A stretch of DNA of 39,797 nt from Spirochaetia bacterium. Its GTDB lineage: Bacteria; Spirochaetota; Spirochaetia; Treponematales; Breznakiellaceae. Under the pieces are notes generated by a model that was given only the letters and a program-made list of their open reading frames with translations, was not told the origin of the DNA and searched no databases. Of this stretch, positions 1 to 6,675 are shown piece by piece. Position numbers and translations under genes: made by a program. The stretch is from the NCBI GenBank assembly GCA_025997675.1, contig BNUX01000018.1, forward strand, positions 1 to 39,797, read 5' to 3'. Numbering within the stretch: the first letter of the stretch is position 1; each line of letters opens with the position of its first letter.

Positions 1-840
1 GGTGCCCTGTGCGGCAAGCCAGGGATCGCAGGTGGCGGGGGAAAAGAAGAGATAGAGTTCCCCCGGCATGTAGGGTAAGGCAGCCATAGCTTCCGGGTTG
101 TGAAGGCTCAAGGGGGTACGCGGGGCATAGTGGCTTGTTAGCAGCCCGGGGGCAAGGGGAGTCAAAAGAGGCTCCCTCGGAACCTCCACCGCGCCGATCA
201 GCGCCTCGATAGCCTCCCGGGAAACGCCGCCGGGCCTCAGTATGCGGGGAATACCCGTAGCTATTCCATGCCCCCCGGAGAGGTCCAGCACCGTAGACTC
301 CACCCCCACCGGAGTCCGCCCGCCATCAATGATAAAGTCCACCTTGTCCCCCAACTGGTCCCGCACATGCTCCGCCCTGGTGGGAGAAAGCCGGCCAAAG
401 GGGTTTGCGCTGGGGGCCGCCACCGCCCCGGTGGAAAGCCGGATAAGCGCCTGAGCTGCGGGGTGATCCGGGAAGCGGATAGCGGCCGTGGGAAGACCGC
501 TGGTGGCCAGATCCGGGACACAGGGACGTTTGGGGAGTATCAGGGTGAGGGGGCCGGGCCACAACCGGTTCACCAGGATACGTGCCTTTTCCCGGAGGAC
601 GGGGCTGAGAGCGGCCAGGTCCACCAGGAGGTCCAGGGTTTCCAATGCGGCGATGTGGAGGATCAGGGGGTCGAAGCGGGGACGGCCCTTTGCGGCAAAG
701 ACCCGGGCAAGGGCGGTCTGATTAAAGGCATCGGCGCCCAGGCCGTAGACGGTTTCCGTGGGAAAAGCCACCAGCCCGCCTCCCCGTATCGCCTCCGCAG
801 CCCGGAGAATGTCCCCTTCGGCGGTGGATAGCATTTCCAT
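1..840 (-). CDS. L-threonylcarbamoyladenylate synthase, Sua5 type (3' end beyond window)
   Basis: This enzyme makes threonylcarbamoyl-AMP from threonine, bicarbonate and ATP, the first step of t6A37 modification of ANN-decoding tRNAs in the cytoplasm. The reading frame is open from the ATG at 840 down to base 1, so 280 codons are visible and the C-terminus is missing. A YrdC domain fills about residues 10-205: FPTETVYGLG (26-35), KGRPRFDPL (51-59), PSANPFGRLSPT (143-154) and a GVESTV motif (179-184). It is followed by the Sua5-type linker SHYAPRTPL (236-244), which closes over the active site, and the start of the Sua5 C-terminal domain. The start lies 9 bases after the corA stop with no clear ribosome site, so translation probably depends on corA. 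Start and identity are secure by motif; the true length is unknown. Confidence 0.93.
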   Translation of the reverse strand, partial: MEMLSTAEGDILRAAEAIRGGGLVAFPTETVYGLGADAFNQTALARVFAAKGRPRFDPLILHIAALETLDLLVDLAALSPVLREKARILVNRLWPGPLTLILPKRPCVPDLATSGLPTAAIRFPDHPAAQALIRLSTGAVAAPSANPFGRLSPTRAEHVRDQLGDKVDFIIDGGRTPVGVESTVLDLSGGHGIATGIPRILRPGGVSREAIEALIGAVEVPREPLLTPLAPGLLTSHYAPRTPLSLHNPEAMAALPYMPGELYLFFSPATCDPWLAAQGT

Positions 841-849
841 ACAAGAGGC

Positions 850-1905
850 CTATAACCAGTCCCGGCTTTTAAAGAAGGCAATCATCCCCAGGGCAACGAG
901 GATCATAAGCCCCCAGACTGCGGGATACCCGTAGGGGCTGGCCAGTTCGGGCATGTGGGTAAAATTCATGCCGTAGACCCCGACGATAAAGGTGAGGGGA
1001 ATGAAAATGGTGGAAATAATGGTCAACACCTTCATCACCTTATTCAGCCGGTTGGAGGCCGCCGAAAGATGGACCTCCATGATACCGGAAATAGCTTCCC
1101 GGTAACTTTCCACGGTTTCCGCCGCCTGGATCACATTGTCCTGGAGGTCCTTCAGGAAGGGGGTCAACCCATCCCTGATAAAGGCCGATTCGGTGCGGAG
1201 CAGGACCGAAAGGCTTTCCCGGAGGGGCCAGATAACCCGCCGGGCATGGTGCAGCCGTTGCTTTGTCGTTTGGAGGTCGGTAATAAAGTCTTTATCCTTA
1301 TCGTCCACCGCCCGCTCCTCAAAATCCTCGATACTTGCCCCCAGGGTGTCCAGGACCAAAAAATACCGGTCCACCACGGAGTCCATAAGGGAGTAGGCCA
1401 GATAATCCGCCCCCAGCTTGCATATCCGGCCCAGATTTTGAAGGAGTCTTCGCCGGATGCCGTCAAAGGAATCCCCGGCGGTTTCCTGGAAGGTGATAAC
1501 CGTATTGGCGGTAAGCACCATGCTTATCTGGTCAAAGACAAAGGGGCTGTCCGCAGGGTTACTGATTTCCTTAAGGGTGATAAAGAGGTAGTCGTCAAAT
1601 TCCTCCACCTTAGGCCGGCGTTCGGTATTGAGGACATCCTCGATGGTCAAGGGGTGGATCTTATACACCTCGGCCAGGCGGCTGATGGCATCGCTCTGAG
1701 CGAAACCGTTTACATTGATCCAGGTAATCCCGGTGGCGCGCCGGTATTCCAGCAGTTCATCCACCGTAGAAGCCGCCTTGGCAAAGGCCCCGGCGGGATC
1801 ATACCCGATAAGAGAAAGGGCCACCCCCTCGGGGCGGCGGTCCCCCACATATACCGCGCTTCCCGGCGGCAAACCGATATCGGAACGCTCAAAATCCAAG
1901 GCCAT
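850..1905 (-). CDS. corA: CorA-family magnesium/divalent cation transporter
   Basis: This is an inner-membrane pentameric channel for Mg2+ (or Co2+/Ni2+). The protein has 351 residues, typical of the family. A long soluble alpha/beta and coiled N-terminal region (about 1-285) leads into two C-terminal membrane helices (about 291-310 and 327-345). Between them is the signature YGMNF at 311-315, the selectivity-loop motif, and the protein ends with a basic tail (KSRDWL). The ATG at 1905 sits 6 bases after a -10 box and lacks a Shine-Dalgarno, so the message is predicted to be leaderless. It heads an operon with the Sua5 gene. There is no M-box or other leader RNA, because there is no room for one. 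Confidence 0.95.
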   Translation of the reverse strand: MALDFERSDIGLPPGSAVYVGDRRPEGVALSLIGYDPAGAFAKAASTVDELLEYRRATGITWINVNGFAQSDAISRLAEVYKIHPLTIEDVLNTERRPKVEEFDDYLFITLKEISNPADSPFVFDQISMVLTANTVITFQETAGDSFDGIRRRLLQNLGRICKLGADYLAYSLMDSVVDRYFLVLDTLGASIEDFEERAVDDKDKDFITDLQTTKQRLHHARRVIWPLRESLSVLLRTESAFIRDGLTPFLKDLQDNVIQAAETVESYREAISGIMEVHLSAASNRLNKVMKVLTIISTIFIPLTFIVGVYGMNFTHMPELASPYGYPAVWGLMILVALGMIAFFKSRDWL

Positions 1906-1940
1906 GTATCAAGGATACTCCCCCGGCGGGGGTGTAGCAA
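1906..1940 (-). promoter_or_regulatory. Predicted corA promoter giving a leaderless message
   Basis: On the minus strand TTGCTA (1935-1940) is followed by a 17-base spacer and TATCCT (1912-1917). The ATG begins 6 bases further on, about where transcription should start. There is no ribosome-binding site between the box and the ATG. Confidence 0.6.
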
Positions 1941-1980
1941 GGGGGATGGAAAAACCGCCGGACCTTTGACGACCCCCCGG

Positions 1981-2017
1981 GAATCCGATGAGATACAAGT
2001 TGTATCCCATCGGATTC
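1981..2017. repeat. 37-base near-perfect inverted repeat capping the 21-bp array
   Basis: The left arm 1981-1998 (GAATCCGATG A GATACAA) pairs with the right arm 2000-2017 (TTGTATC C CATCGGATTC). There is one mismatch (1991/2007) and a single central base. The left arm is one array unit in reverse orientation, so the array opens with a head-to-head pair. It has no T-tract, so it is not a normal terminator. Confidence 0.85.
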
Positions 2018-2157
2018 AACTTGTATCTCATCGGATTTAACTTGTATCCGATAGGATTTAACTTGTATCCGACCGGATTTAACTTGTATCCGATAGGATT
2101 CAACTTGTATCCGACCGGATTTAACTTGTATCCGATAGGATTCAACTTGTATCTCAT
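2011..2157 (+). repeat. Tandem array, seven units of 21 bp
   Basis: Seven consecutive 21-bp units share the core GGATTYAACTTGTATC. Only the last five bases and the first base vary. In order, the unit ends read CTCAT, CCGAT, CCGAC, CCGAT, CCGAC, CCGAT, CTCAT, a symmetrical series that suggests growth by 42-bp duplication. There are no spacers, so it is not CRISPR. It fills the region between the divergent corA and EIIA promoters; apart from the array, its inverted cap and the two promoters, nothing else is visible in 1906-2215. Because 21 is a multiple of three, frames stay open through it on both strands (plus-strand heptad FNLYPIG), which is an artefact of the period. Confidence 0.93.
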
Positions 2158-2180
2158 CGGCAATGTTCTCTATTATGTCC

Positions 2181-2209
2181 TTGACTTTTCAAGATTCAGG
2201 CTCTACACT
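2181..2209 (+). promoter_or_regulatory. Predicted promoter of the PTS EIIA gene, leaderless
   Basis: TTGACT (2181-2186), a 17-base spacer and TACACT (2204-2209) are followed 6 bases later by the ATG at 2216. There is no Shine-Dalgarno. It lies just downstream of the 21-bp array. Confidence 0.7.
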
Positions 2210-2215
2210 ATCTAT

Positions 2216-2662
2216 ATGAACTTAAAAACAGTACTTACCAAAGACACAATATCGCTCCATTTGAAAGGGACCTCCAAACAGGAGATCATCAATGAACTAC
2301 TGGATATTCTGGTAGCGGCGGGGAAGATACAGGACCGGGACGCGGCCCTGAGCGCCATCATGGACCGGGAGCAGAAAATGTCCACGGGCATGAAGCACGG
2401 TATCGCCATCCCCCACGGGAAAAGCGCCACCGTAAAGGATCTGGTTGCCTGCATTGGCGTTTCCGATGCCGCAATTGATTTTGACGCCCTGGATAAAGAA
2501 CCCTGCCGGATTTTCATCATGACCCTTTCTCCCCTGGAAAAGACCGGCCCTCACCTCCAGTTTCTGGCGGAAATAAGCCTGCTCTTTAAAAGTGCGGAAA
2601 AACGGGCGGAAATCCTCAAGGCCGTCTCCCCGGAAAACATTATGCACATCCTCGCCGAGTAA
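2216..2662 (+). CDS. PTS fructose/nitrogen-type EIIA domain protein (PtsN-like)
   Basis: This is a single-domain phosphotransferase IIA protein of 148 residues that would accept a phosphoryl group from HPr or NPr on His67 in the motif IAIPHGK (63-69). The fold signature is complete: an N-terminal LTKDTISLHLKG strand/helix, the TGMKHGIAIPHGK active site, and a C-terminal LLFKSAEKRAEIL helix. No EIIB or EIIC lies nearby, which argues for a regulatory PtsN-like role rather than sugar uptake. This is inference. The frame remains open upstream through the 21-bp array, but homology begins at MNLKTVLTK and a strong promoter ends 6 bases before that ATG, so 2216 is chosen. Confidence 0.9.
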   Translation: MNLKTVLTKDTISLHLKGTSKQEIINELLDILVAAGKIQDRDAALSAIMDREQKMSTGMKHGIAIPHGKSATVKDLVACIGVSDAAIDFDALDKEPCRIFIMTLSPLEKTGPHLQFLAEISLLFKSAEKRAEILKAVSPENIMHILAE

Positions 2663-2687
2663 GGCGAAACTTCATTGACAGAACAAC

Positions 2688-2723
2688 ATACCCCGCCTGT
2701 AGGTTCCTGCAGGCACCGGGTAT
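2688..2723. terminator. Hairpin between convergent genes, possible bidirectional terminator
   Basis: ATACCC (2688-2693) pairs with GGGTAT (2718-2723), with an inner GCCTG/CAGGC stem. It sits between the EIIA gene and the convergent HEAT-like gene. Neither side has a strong T-run, so efficiency is uncertain. Confidence 0.5.
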
Positions 2724-2731
2724 GGTGGGTA

Positions 2732-3943
2732 TTATTTAGGCAGCCTGTTCAACGCCTGCTGGGCCAATTCCTTAATCGCGGGGGTGGTGGGGGCATTTAT
2801 CGCGTCCTGGAGCGCGGTCTTACCCTGCGCCTTACCGGTCATCCCAATGGCGGGGATAATTGCCCGAATCATTCTTTCATCGGCCTCGGTATTGGTCTTG
2901 TCCCGTACCCTGCCAACGAGGATCGTCAGGAACGAGGAAAGCTGCTGCGCCGAATCATCGGTAGCCACCGCCGCCAAGGTCTGGATAGCGCCAATTTTTT
3001 CATTATCATCGCTTCCCTGCTTGTAGGAACGCTCCAGAAGGGGATACACCACGGGATCACTGACTCCATACCGGCCAATCATCCCTATACTTGTTTTTCG
3101 CAGGGTGACTATTTCCGTCCGCTCCCGGGTTGCGGTGGGTTGGGCTCCCCAGCCCGCTTCTAAGGCCGCTGCAGCCGCCACAGCCTTCGATGATTGGGGT
3201 ACATTAGAAGCCTCTATGACCTGCAGGGCTATCACTTTAGCCGAAGACCCATAACCGGACCCCCTGATGACCTGAGCGGTCAGCAATTCCGAAGGATCCT
3301 CCAGGATAACCGGAAGGGCGCCCTTGGCCAGGTCCAGTATCCGCTTTGGGTACCCGCTGACGGATATATCAAACACCGGCATATACCCCGAAATATCCCG
3401 GTATTTTTCCAGGGCAAGAATGGCGCCCCGGACGACATAGCCTTTTGCTTCCGCCTCTTCGCTGCCCCTGAGGGGAACGTTAAGATCCCTCAACACCTGG
3501 ACAATCTGGGGCAGGAATTCCTTGGCCTCCACCCTTGCCAGGGATATAAGGCACTCCGCTTTTACCAGGGGCGCGTTGGGAAATGCACCATAGGCGCGCC
3601 AGAGATCCGGCGCCGAAGTAGCATACTTTTCGTCCCCTATTAAGGCAGCGAGGGTCTGCGCCAGATCATTTGCGGCGCCCTGCTCCGCAACGGGGATAGT
3701 GGTGGCCTGATTTACCAGTTGGTTAAAGGCCCGGGCATAGAATTCACCGGTACCGGTAAGCTTCTGGGCCTGAAGGACCTGGAGGATATCGAGCTTTTCC
3801 GTGGAGGTACCCGCATTATCATACAGGTACGTGTATATCTCCAGATCCTCCTGGAATGAGGCGGAAAAACCCATTGAAGAAACGCTGCAGAACAACGTAA
3901 ACATCACAAAAAAACGTTTCATAAACCTGATTCCCCTCTTCAT
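2732..3943 (-). CDS. Secreted HEAT-repeat-like protein, treponemal hypothetical
   Basis: The product has 403 residues. It begins with an uncleaved or cleavable signal sequence (about 8-28, MKRFFVMFTLFCSVSSMGFS) without a lipobox. The rest is predicted helical, with repeated Ala/Leu-rich helix pairs such as APLVKAECLISLARV, SKAVAAAAALEAGW and NEKIGAIQTLAAVATDD. These read like degenerate HEAT/Armadillo repeats, which suggests a periplasmic scaffold or protein-binding role (inference). The ATG at 3943 overlaps the upstream stop as TAATG and is preceded by GGGAGG, so translation is coupled to the lipoprotein gene before it. I do not recognise a more specific family. Confidence 0.8.
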   Translation of the reverse strand: MKRGIRFMKRFFVMFTLFCSVSSMGFSASFQEDLEIYTYLYDNAGTSTEKLDILQVLQAQKLTGTGEFYARAFNQLVNQATTIPVAEQGAANDLAQTLAALIGDEKYATSAPDLWRAYGAFPNAPLVKAECLISLARVEAKEFLPQIVQVLRDLNVPLRGSEEAEAKGYVVRGAILALEKYRDISGYMPVFDISVSGYPKRILDLAKGALPVILEDPSELLTAQVIRGSGYGSSAKVIALQVIEASNVPQSSKAVAAAAALEAGWGAQPTATRERTEIVTLRKTSIGMIGRYGVSDPVVYPLLERSYKQGSDDNEKIGAIQTLAAVATDDSAQQLSSFLTILVGRVRDKTNTEADERMIRAIIPAIGMTGKAQGKTALQDAINAPTTPAIKELAQQALNRLPK

Positions 3944-4791
3944 TAGGTCCTCCCGCGGTTGGGCCGGTAATCATATTCAAATTCTCTGATTTGCTTGGAT
4001 TTACCCTGGTAATTTTCAACGGTCCGTTTCAATACTTCACCCTCAGAACCGTATTCATTGGTTATCTTCAGTTGGAGCGTCCCCTCTGCGGAGAATTGCT
4101 GGGTTTCAACCTCCAAACCATTCTGCCATTTCGTTGTAATGTTCCGGGTTATGGCGCCGGAAGCGTTTTTAAAAACCTGATTTATCAGATTTCCGTCATT
4201 GTCATAGGAATTCTCGGAGGAACTGATTCTTTTTCCACTGCGGTCGTTGGTTTCCGACGAAATAAGCAAACCCCCGCTCCAGGTATAGAGGGTCCTTGCC
4301 AGTTCAACATTATTTCCGTTCAGGATGCTCCGGGACTCCACATTACCCACGGCATCATAGGTGTATACATTGGAAGCAAGGGTCTTACCCGCCTTGTTCA
4401 CCACGGTTTCCTTCGTTGGTTCTCCGGTTCTGCTATCTTTATGCTCATAAACAACCCTGGTTTTTAACCGCTTTTCATCGTCCTTGGTCACCTTGGTGGT
4501 TAACATCCGACTTCCTTCATTGTAGATAAATTCAGTCTCGTCCATTATGTAGCTGGACGCTGAATGACGCGTCTGGTTCAGGAGGGTAATATCCGAGGGA
4601 TCGTATTCGGAGACCGTATACTCATCCAAGTCCCCGTTTGCAAACTTAACCGCCTCCTTCTTTTGTACTGCAGTTTTTTTCGAGGCGGAAGAACGGCCGA
4701 CGGCACCGCCTCCTGAACCATCGGAACTCGGTGCGGACCCGCAGGAAGCGAAAAATAACGCAACCACCGCTAACAGAGTAATTAATTTCAC
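3943..4791 (-). CDS. Lipoprotein with YD/RHS-like repeats
   Basis: The product is 282 residues from the GTG at 4791. The frame is open 8 codons further upstream to another GTG (4815), but an AAGGAGG site lies 6 bases before 4791 and that start gives a compact signal peptide ending in FFASC (Cys17), a spirochaete-style lipobox. The mature part starts with a Ser/Gly linker. From about residue 90 it has strand-rich repeats reminiscent of RHS/YD repeats, for example YTYDAVGNVESRSILNGN, ENSYDNDGNLINQVF and ITNEYGSEGEVLKRTVENY. A surface-anchored beta-sheet protein is likely; the substrate is unknown. It is translationally coupled to the HEAT-like gene, suggesting that the two products work together in the cell envelope. 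Confidence 0.8.
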   Translation of the reverse strand: MKLITLLAVVALFFASCGSAPSSDGSGGGAVGRSSASKKTAVQKKEAVKFANGDLDEYTVSEYDPSDITLLNQTRHSASSYIMDETEFIYNEGSRMLTTKVTKDDEKRLKTRVVYEHKDSRTGEPTKETVVNKAGKTLASNVYTYDAVGNVESRSILNGNNVELARTLYTWSGGLLISSETNDRSGKRISSSENSYDNDGNLINQVFKNASGAITRNITTKWQNGLEVETQQFSAEGTLQLKITNEYGSEGEVLKRTVENYQGKSKQIREFEYDYRPNRGRT

Positions 4792-4961
4792 GACAATCCT
4801 CCTTATCTTTAACACTATGATACAAGTTCAAATAGTTTTCAATACCCTTTAAAATATACCATCAAAAAATTACGGATGAACAGGGGCGGATGGTCTTGTT
4901 TCGCAGCTGCAACCTGGGGGGGGGCAGCAAAATAGCTTCACTTTATATTACTATAAAGTAT

Positions 4962-5648
4962 ATGATCGAGTATGTAACCGCCGGAAACACCGATGACCGC
5001 ATCCTGTCCCGGGCCGCATCCCTCCTGGCCAACGGGGGCCTCCTGGCCCTGCCCCTGGACACCAGTTGGGCCGTGGCCTGTTCCCTCCGGTCGAAGGAGG
5101 GGGTCAAAAAACTGCGACGCATCTCCGGGGAACGGGACGAGCGCCACTTTACCCTGCTCTGCTCGAACATTTCCCAGTTCGGGGAACTCTGCGACCTGGA
5201 CAATACCCGGTTCCGGCTCATCAAGCGGCTTTCCCCGGGCCCCTACGTGTGGCTCCTCAAGCCCCTCCTGGGGGCCGAGAAAACCCTGGGTCTCCGCCGC
5301 CGGGAAGTGGGGGTCCGCATCCCCGGCCATCCCCTGCCCCTGGACCTGATCGCCGTCCTGGGCTGCCCCCTCTACACGATTACCGCCAAGCGTTCCATGT
5401 CTGCCGACTCCCCCGGGGAGGAGGAGGATGCCCCCGCAGACAACGGCGACCACCGGTCGCTTGACGAACTCCCCCCCATCCCCGAGGAGGATCTCTTTGA
5501 CGGCGGCTGGGAGATAGAGGGCGTCGCCGGCATTGACATGGTCCTGGACACCGGGGAAGAGCGTCCCCGGATTTTCTCCACCATCCTGGATGTAAGCGGA
5601 AGCGAAATCCGGCTGATCCGGGCGGGCGCGGGGGTCTGGCCGGTGTAA
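4962..5648 (+). CDS. YciO-type YrdC-fold protein
   Basis: This 228-residue protein is related to the tRNA t6A synthase TsaC but belongs to the YciO branch, whose cellular role is not settled. Visible features are GGLLALPLDTSWAVAC (25-40, in place of the PTET.YGLG motif), RHFTLLCSN (61-69), LSPGPYVWLLKP (90-101), VGVRIPGHP (117-125) and a C-terminal STILDVSG..IRLIRAGAG segment. An acidic insertion (about 148-182, rich in E and D) separates the last core strands. The frame is open to an ATG at 4890, but family alignment supports MIEYVTAG at 4962. A TACTAT box ends 7 bases before that ATG without a Shine-Dalgarno, so it may be leaderless too, although no -35 is seen. The true t6A synthase is at 1-840. 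Confidence 0.85.
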   Translation: MIEYVTAGNTDDRILSRAASLLANGGLLALPLDTSWAVACSLRSKEGVKKLRRISGERDERHFTLLCSNISQFGELCDLDNTRFRLIKRLSPGPYVWLLKPLLGAEKTLGLRRREVGVRIPGHPLPLDLIAVLGCPLYTITAKRSMSADSPGEEEDAPADNGDHRSLDELPPIPEEDLFDGGWEIEGVAGIDMVLDTGEERPRIFSTILDVSGSEIRLIRAGAGVWPV

Positions 5649-5665
5649 TCGAATATACCGACTCA

Positions 5666-6007
5666 CTAAACTCCCCGTTTCAATACCGATTCAAACTGCT
5701 CGTCAATGGTTTTTTTGATATCTTGCCGGAGGGCCGCCAGGGTCTCCACCGGGGAGAGGGGCGGAAGAAGCCCGTCTGTTTCACCGGTAGGAATCAAGAG
5801 CTGGTAGGCTTCCACATTGAGGGCCTCGGCTAACTTTATGATGGACTTATCGCTTACCCACATCCGGCAGCCTTCAATATCATTGATGGTTTGAGCCGAA
5901 AGCTCCGTGGCCTCGGCCAGCTTTTCCTGGGATAATTTTAAGGTTTTTCTTCTATTTTTAATATTCGCCGAAAGGATTTTTCGTAATTTCTCTGCCCCGG
6001 AACTCAT
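5666..6007 (-). CDS. Xre-family helix-turn-helix regulator
   Basis: This 113-residue DNA-binding protein has a Cro/C1-type HTH at about residues 13-70 (NIKNRRKTLKLSQEKLAEA, then TELSAQTINDIEG as turn and recognition helix, then SIIKLAEALNVEAYQLL). A proline-rich hinge and a C-terminal helix (LAALRQDIKKTIDEQFE), probably for dimerisation, follow. The frame is open to a TTG at 6037, but the ATG at 6007 is preceded by AGGA five bases upstream and lies downstream of its predicted transcription start near 6019, so 6007 is chosen. It diverges from the small lipoprotein gene, and a palindrome between them is its likely operator. Confidence 0.85.
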   Translation of the reverse strand: MSSGAEKLRKILSANIKNRRKTLKLSQEKLAEATELSAQTINDIEGCRMWVSDKSIIKLAEALNVEAYQLLIPTGETDGLLPPLSPVETLAALRQDIKKTIDEQFESVLKRGV

Positions 6008-6025
6008 ATCATTCCTATGAATTTC

Positions 6026-6053
6026 ATAATAAGGCAAAAATAACTATTGACAA
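6026..6053 (-). promoter_or_regulatory. Predicted xre promoter
   Basis: On the minus strand, TTGTCA (6048-6053), a 16-base spacer and TATTAT (6026-6031). Its -35 overlaps the -35 of the opposing promoter by five bases. Confidence 0.7.
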
Positions 6054-6074
6054 CTTGTTTTAAACAAGTATATT
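6047..6074 (+). promoter_or_regulatory. Predicted promoter of the small lipoprotein gene
   Basis: TTGACA (6047-6052), a 16-base spacer and TATATT (6069-6074), near consensus. The spacer is almost exactly filled by a palindrome, so a bound repressor would block polymerase directly. Confidence 0.75.
6053..6069. promoter_or_regulatory. Palindromic operator candidate
   Basis: ACTTGTTT (6053-6060), one base, AAACAAGT (6062-6069): a perfect 8-bp-arm palindrome. A further half-site ACAAGT lies at about 6084-6089. It touches both divergent promoters, and the adjacent gene encodes a small Xre regulator, which is its most likely ligand. Confidence 0.7.
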
Positions 6075-6189
6075 ATTGGTATTAACAAGTTTTATGTATA
6101 AAAACAACAAAATAGTGGCTAGTCGATGTTTCGTTGAGACTAAGGCAAAAAAAGCCGAAATCGTTGTTTGATACAAAGGAAGGTTAAAG

Positions 6190-6510
6190 ATGAAAACCAA
6201 ATGGTTGGCAGGCATTGTCGGTATGGCGCTTTTACTTGGAATGTTGGTTCTTGGCTGTAGCAGTGAGGATAGGGACACGATTATCACCCTGAAGGATGCC
6301 ACCGGCGGCAAGGCAACACACGTGACGTTTGATGGGAAGGGAGTATCATCTCTTCCGGCGAAGTTCATCGTAACCCCGGGAGAGGAGTATATCATAACAG
6401 CTACGGTTAACGGCGATTCCCTGGTAGAGAAGGTTACCGTTGCTTATGGGAAGGAAAAAACTGTCACTATAGGGAGGACCCCCGGCGGTTCAATACTAGT
6501 TGGGGATTAA
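6190..6510 (+). CDS. Small lipoprotein under Xre control, unknown function
   Basis: The product has 106 residues. Its signal peptide ends in LVLGC (Cys23), a clear lipobox, and the ATG is preceded by AAGGAAGG. The mature region (about 80 residues) is strand-rich: TIITLKDATGGKATHVTF, a proline turn, KFIVTPGEEYIITATVNG and EKVTVAYGKEKTVTIG. It resembles a small immunoglobulin-like or PEGA-like beta domain (a carboxypeptidase-regulatory-type turn, uncertain). It carries a leader of about 109 bases from the predicted promoter and ends with a terminator, so it is transcribed alone. The divergent Xre gene suggests its level is switched, perhaps by an envelope signal (inference). Confidence 0.8.
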   Translation: MKTKWLAGIVGMALLLGMLVLGCSSEDRDTIITLKDATGGKATHVTFDGKGVSSLPAKFIVTPGEEYIITATVNGDSLVEKVTVAYGKEKTVTIGRTPGGSILVGD

Positions 6511-6540
6511 GCCAAGAAGCTTTCCCACCGGAAAAGAGGG

Positions 6541-6587
6541 CCGAAGGTTCCCGAATCAGCCATTGAGCCGGAAATCTTCGGTTTTTT
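6541..6587 (+). terminator. Terminator of the small lipoprotein gene
   Basis: CCGAAG (6541-6546) and CTTCGG (6576-6581), with a TCC/GGA inner pairing, are followed directly by six Ts (6582-6587). The loop is long (about 29 bases), so folding is plausible rather than certain. Confidence 0.6.
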
Positions 6588-6675
6588 ATGGCCCGAGTAC
6601 TAATGCCCGTGGTTGGGGTTCAACGGGTTTCTGCCGATTAAGACGTATATTATGAAGTAGGGCCGGGGAAACTGC

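Noticed and set aside
2011..2157. Possible CRISPR array
   Set aside because: Units follow each other without spacers, and no cas genes are near.
1988..2215. N-terminal extension of the EIIA gene through FNLYPIG heptads
   Set aside because: The frame is open only because the 21-bp units are a multiple of three. EIIA homology begins at 2216 and the promoter lies between the array and that ATG.
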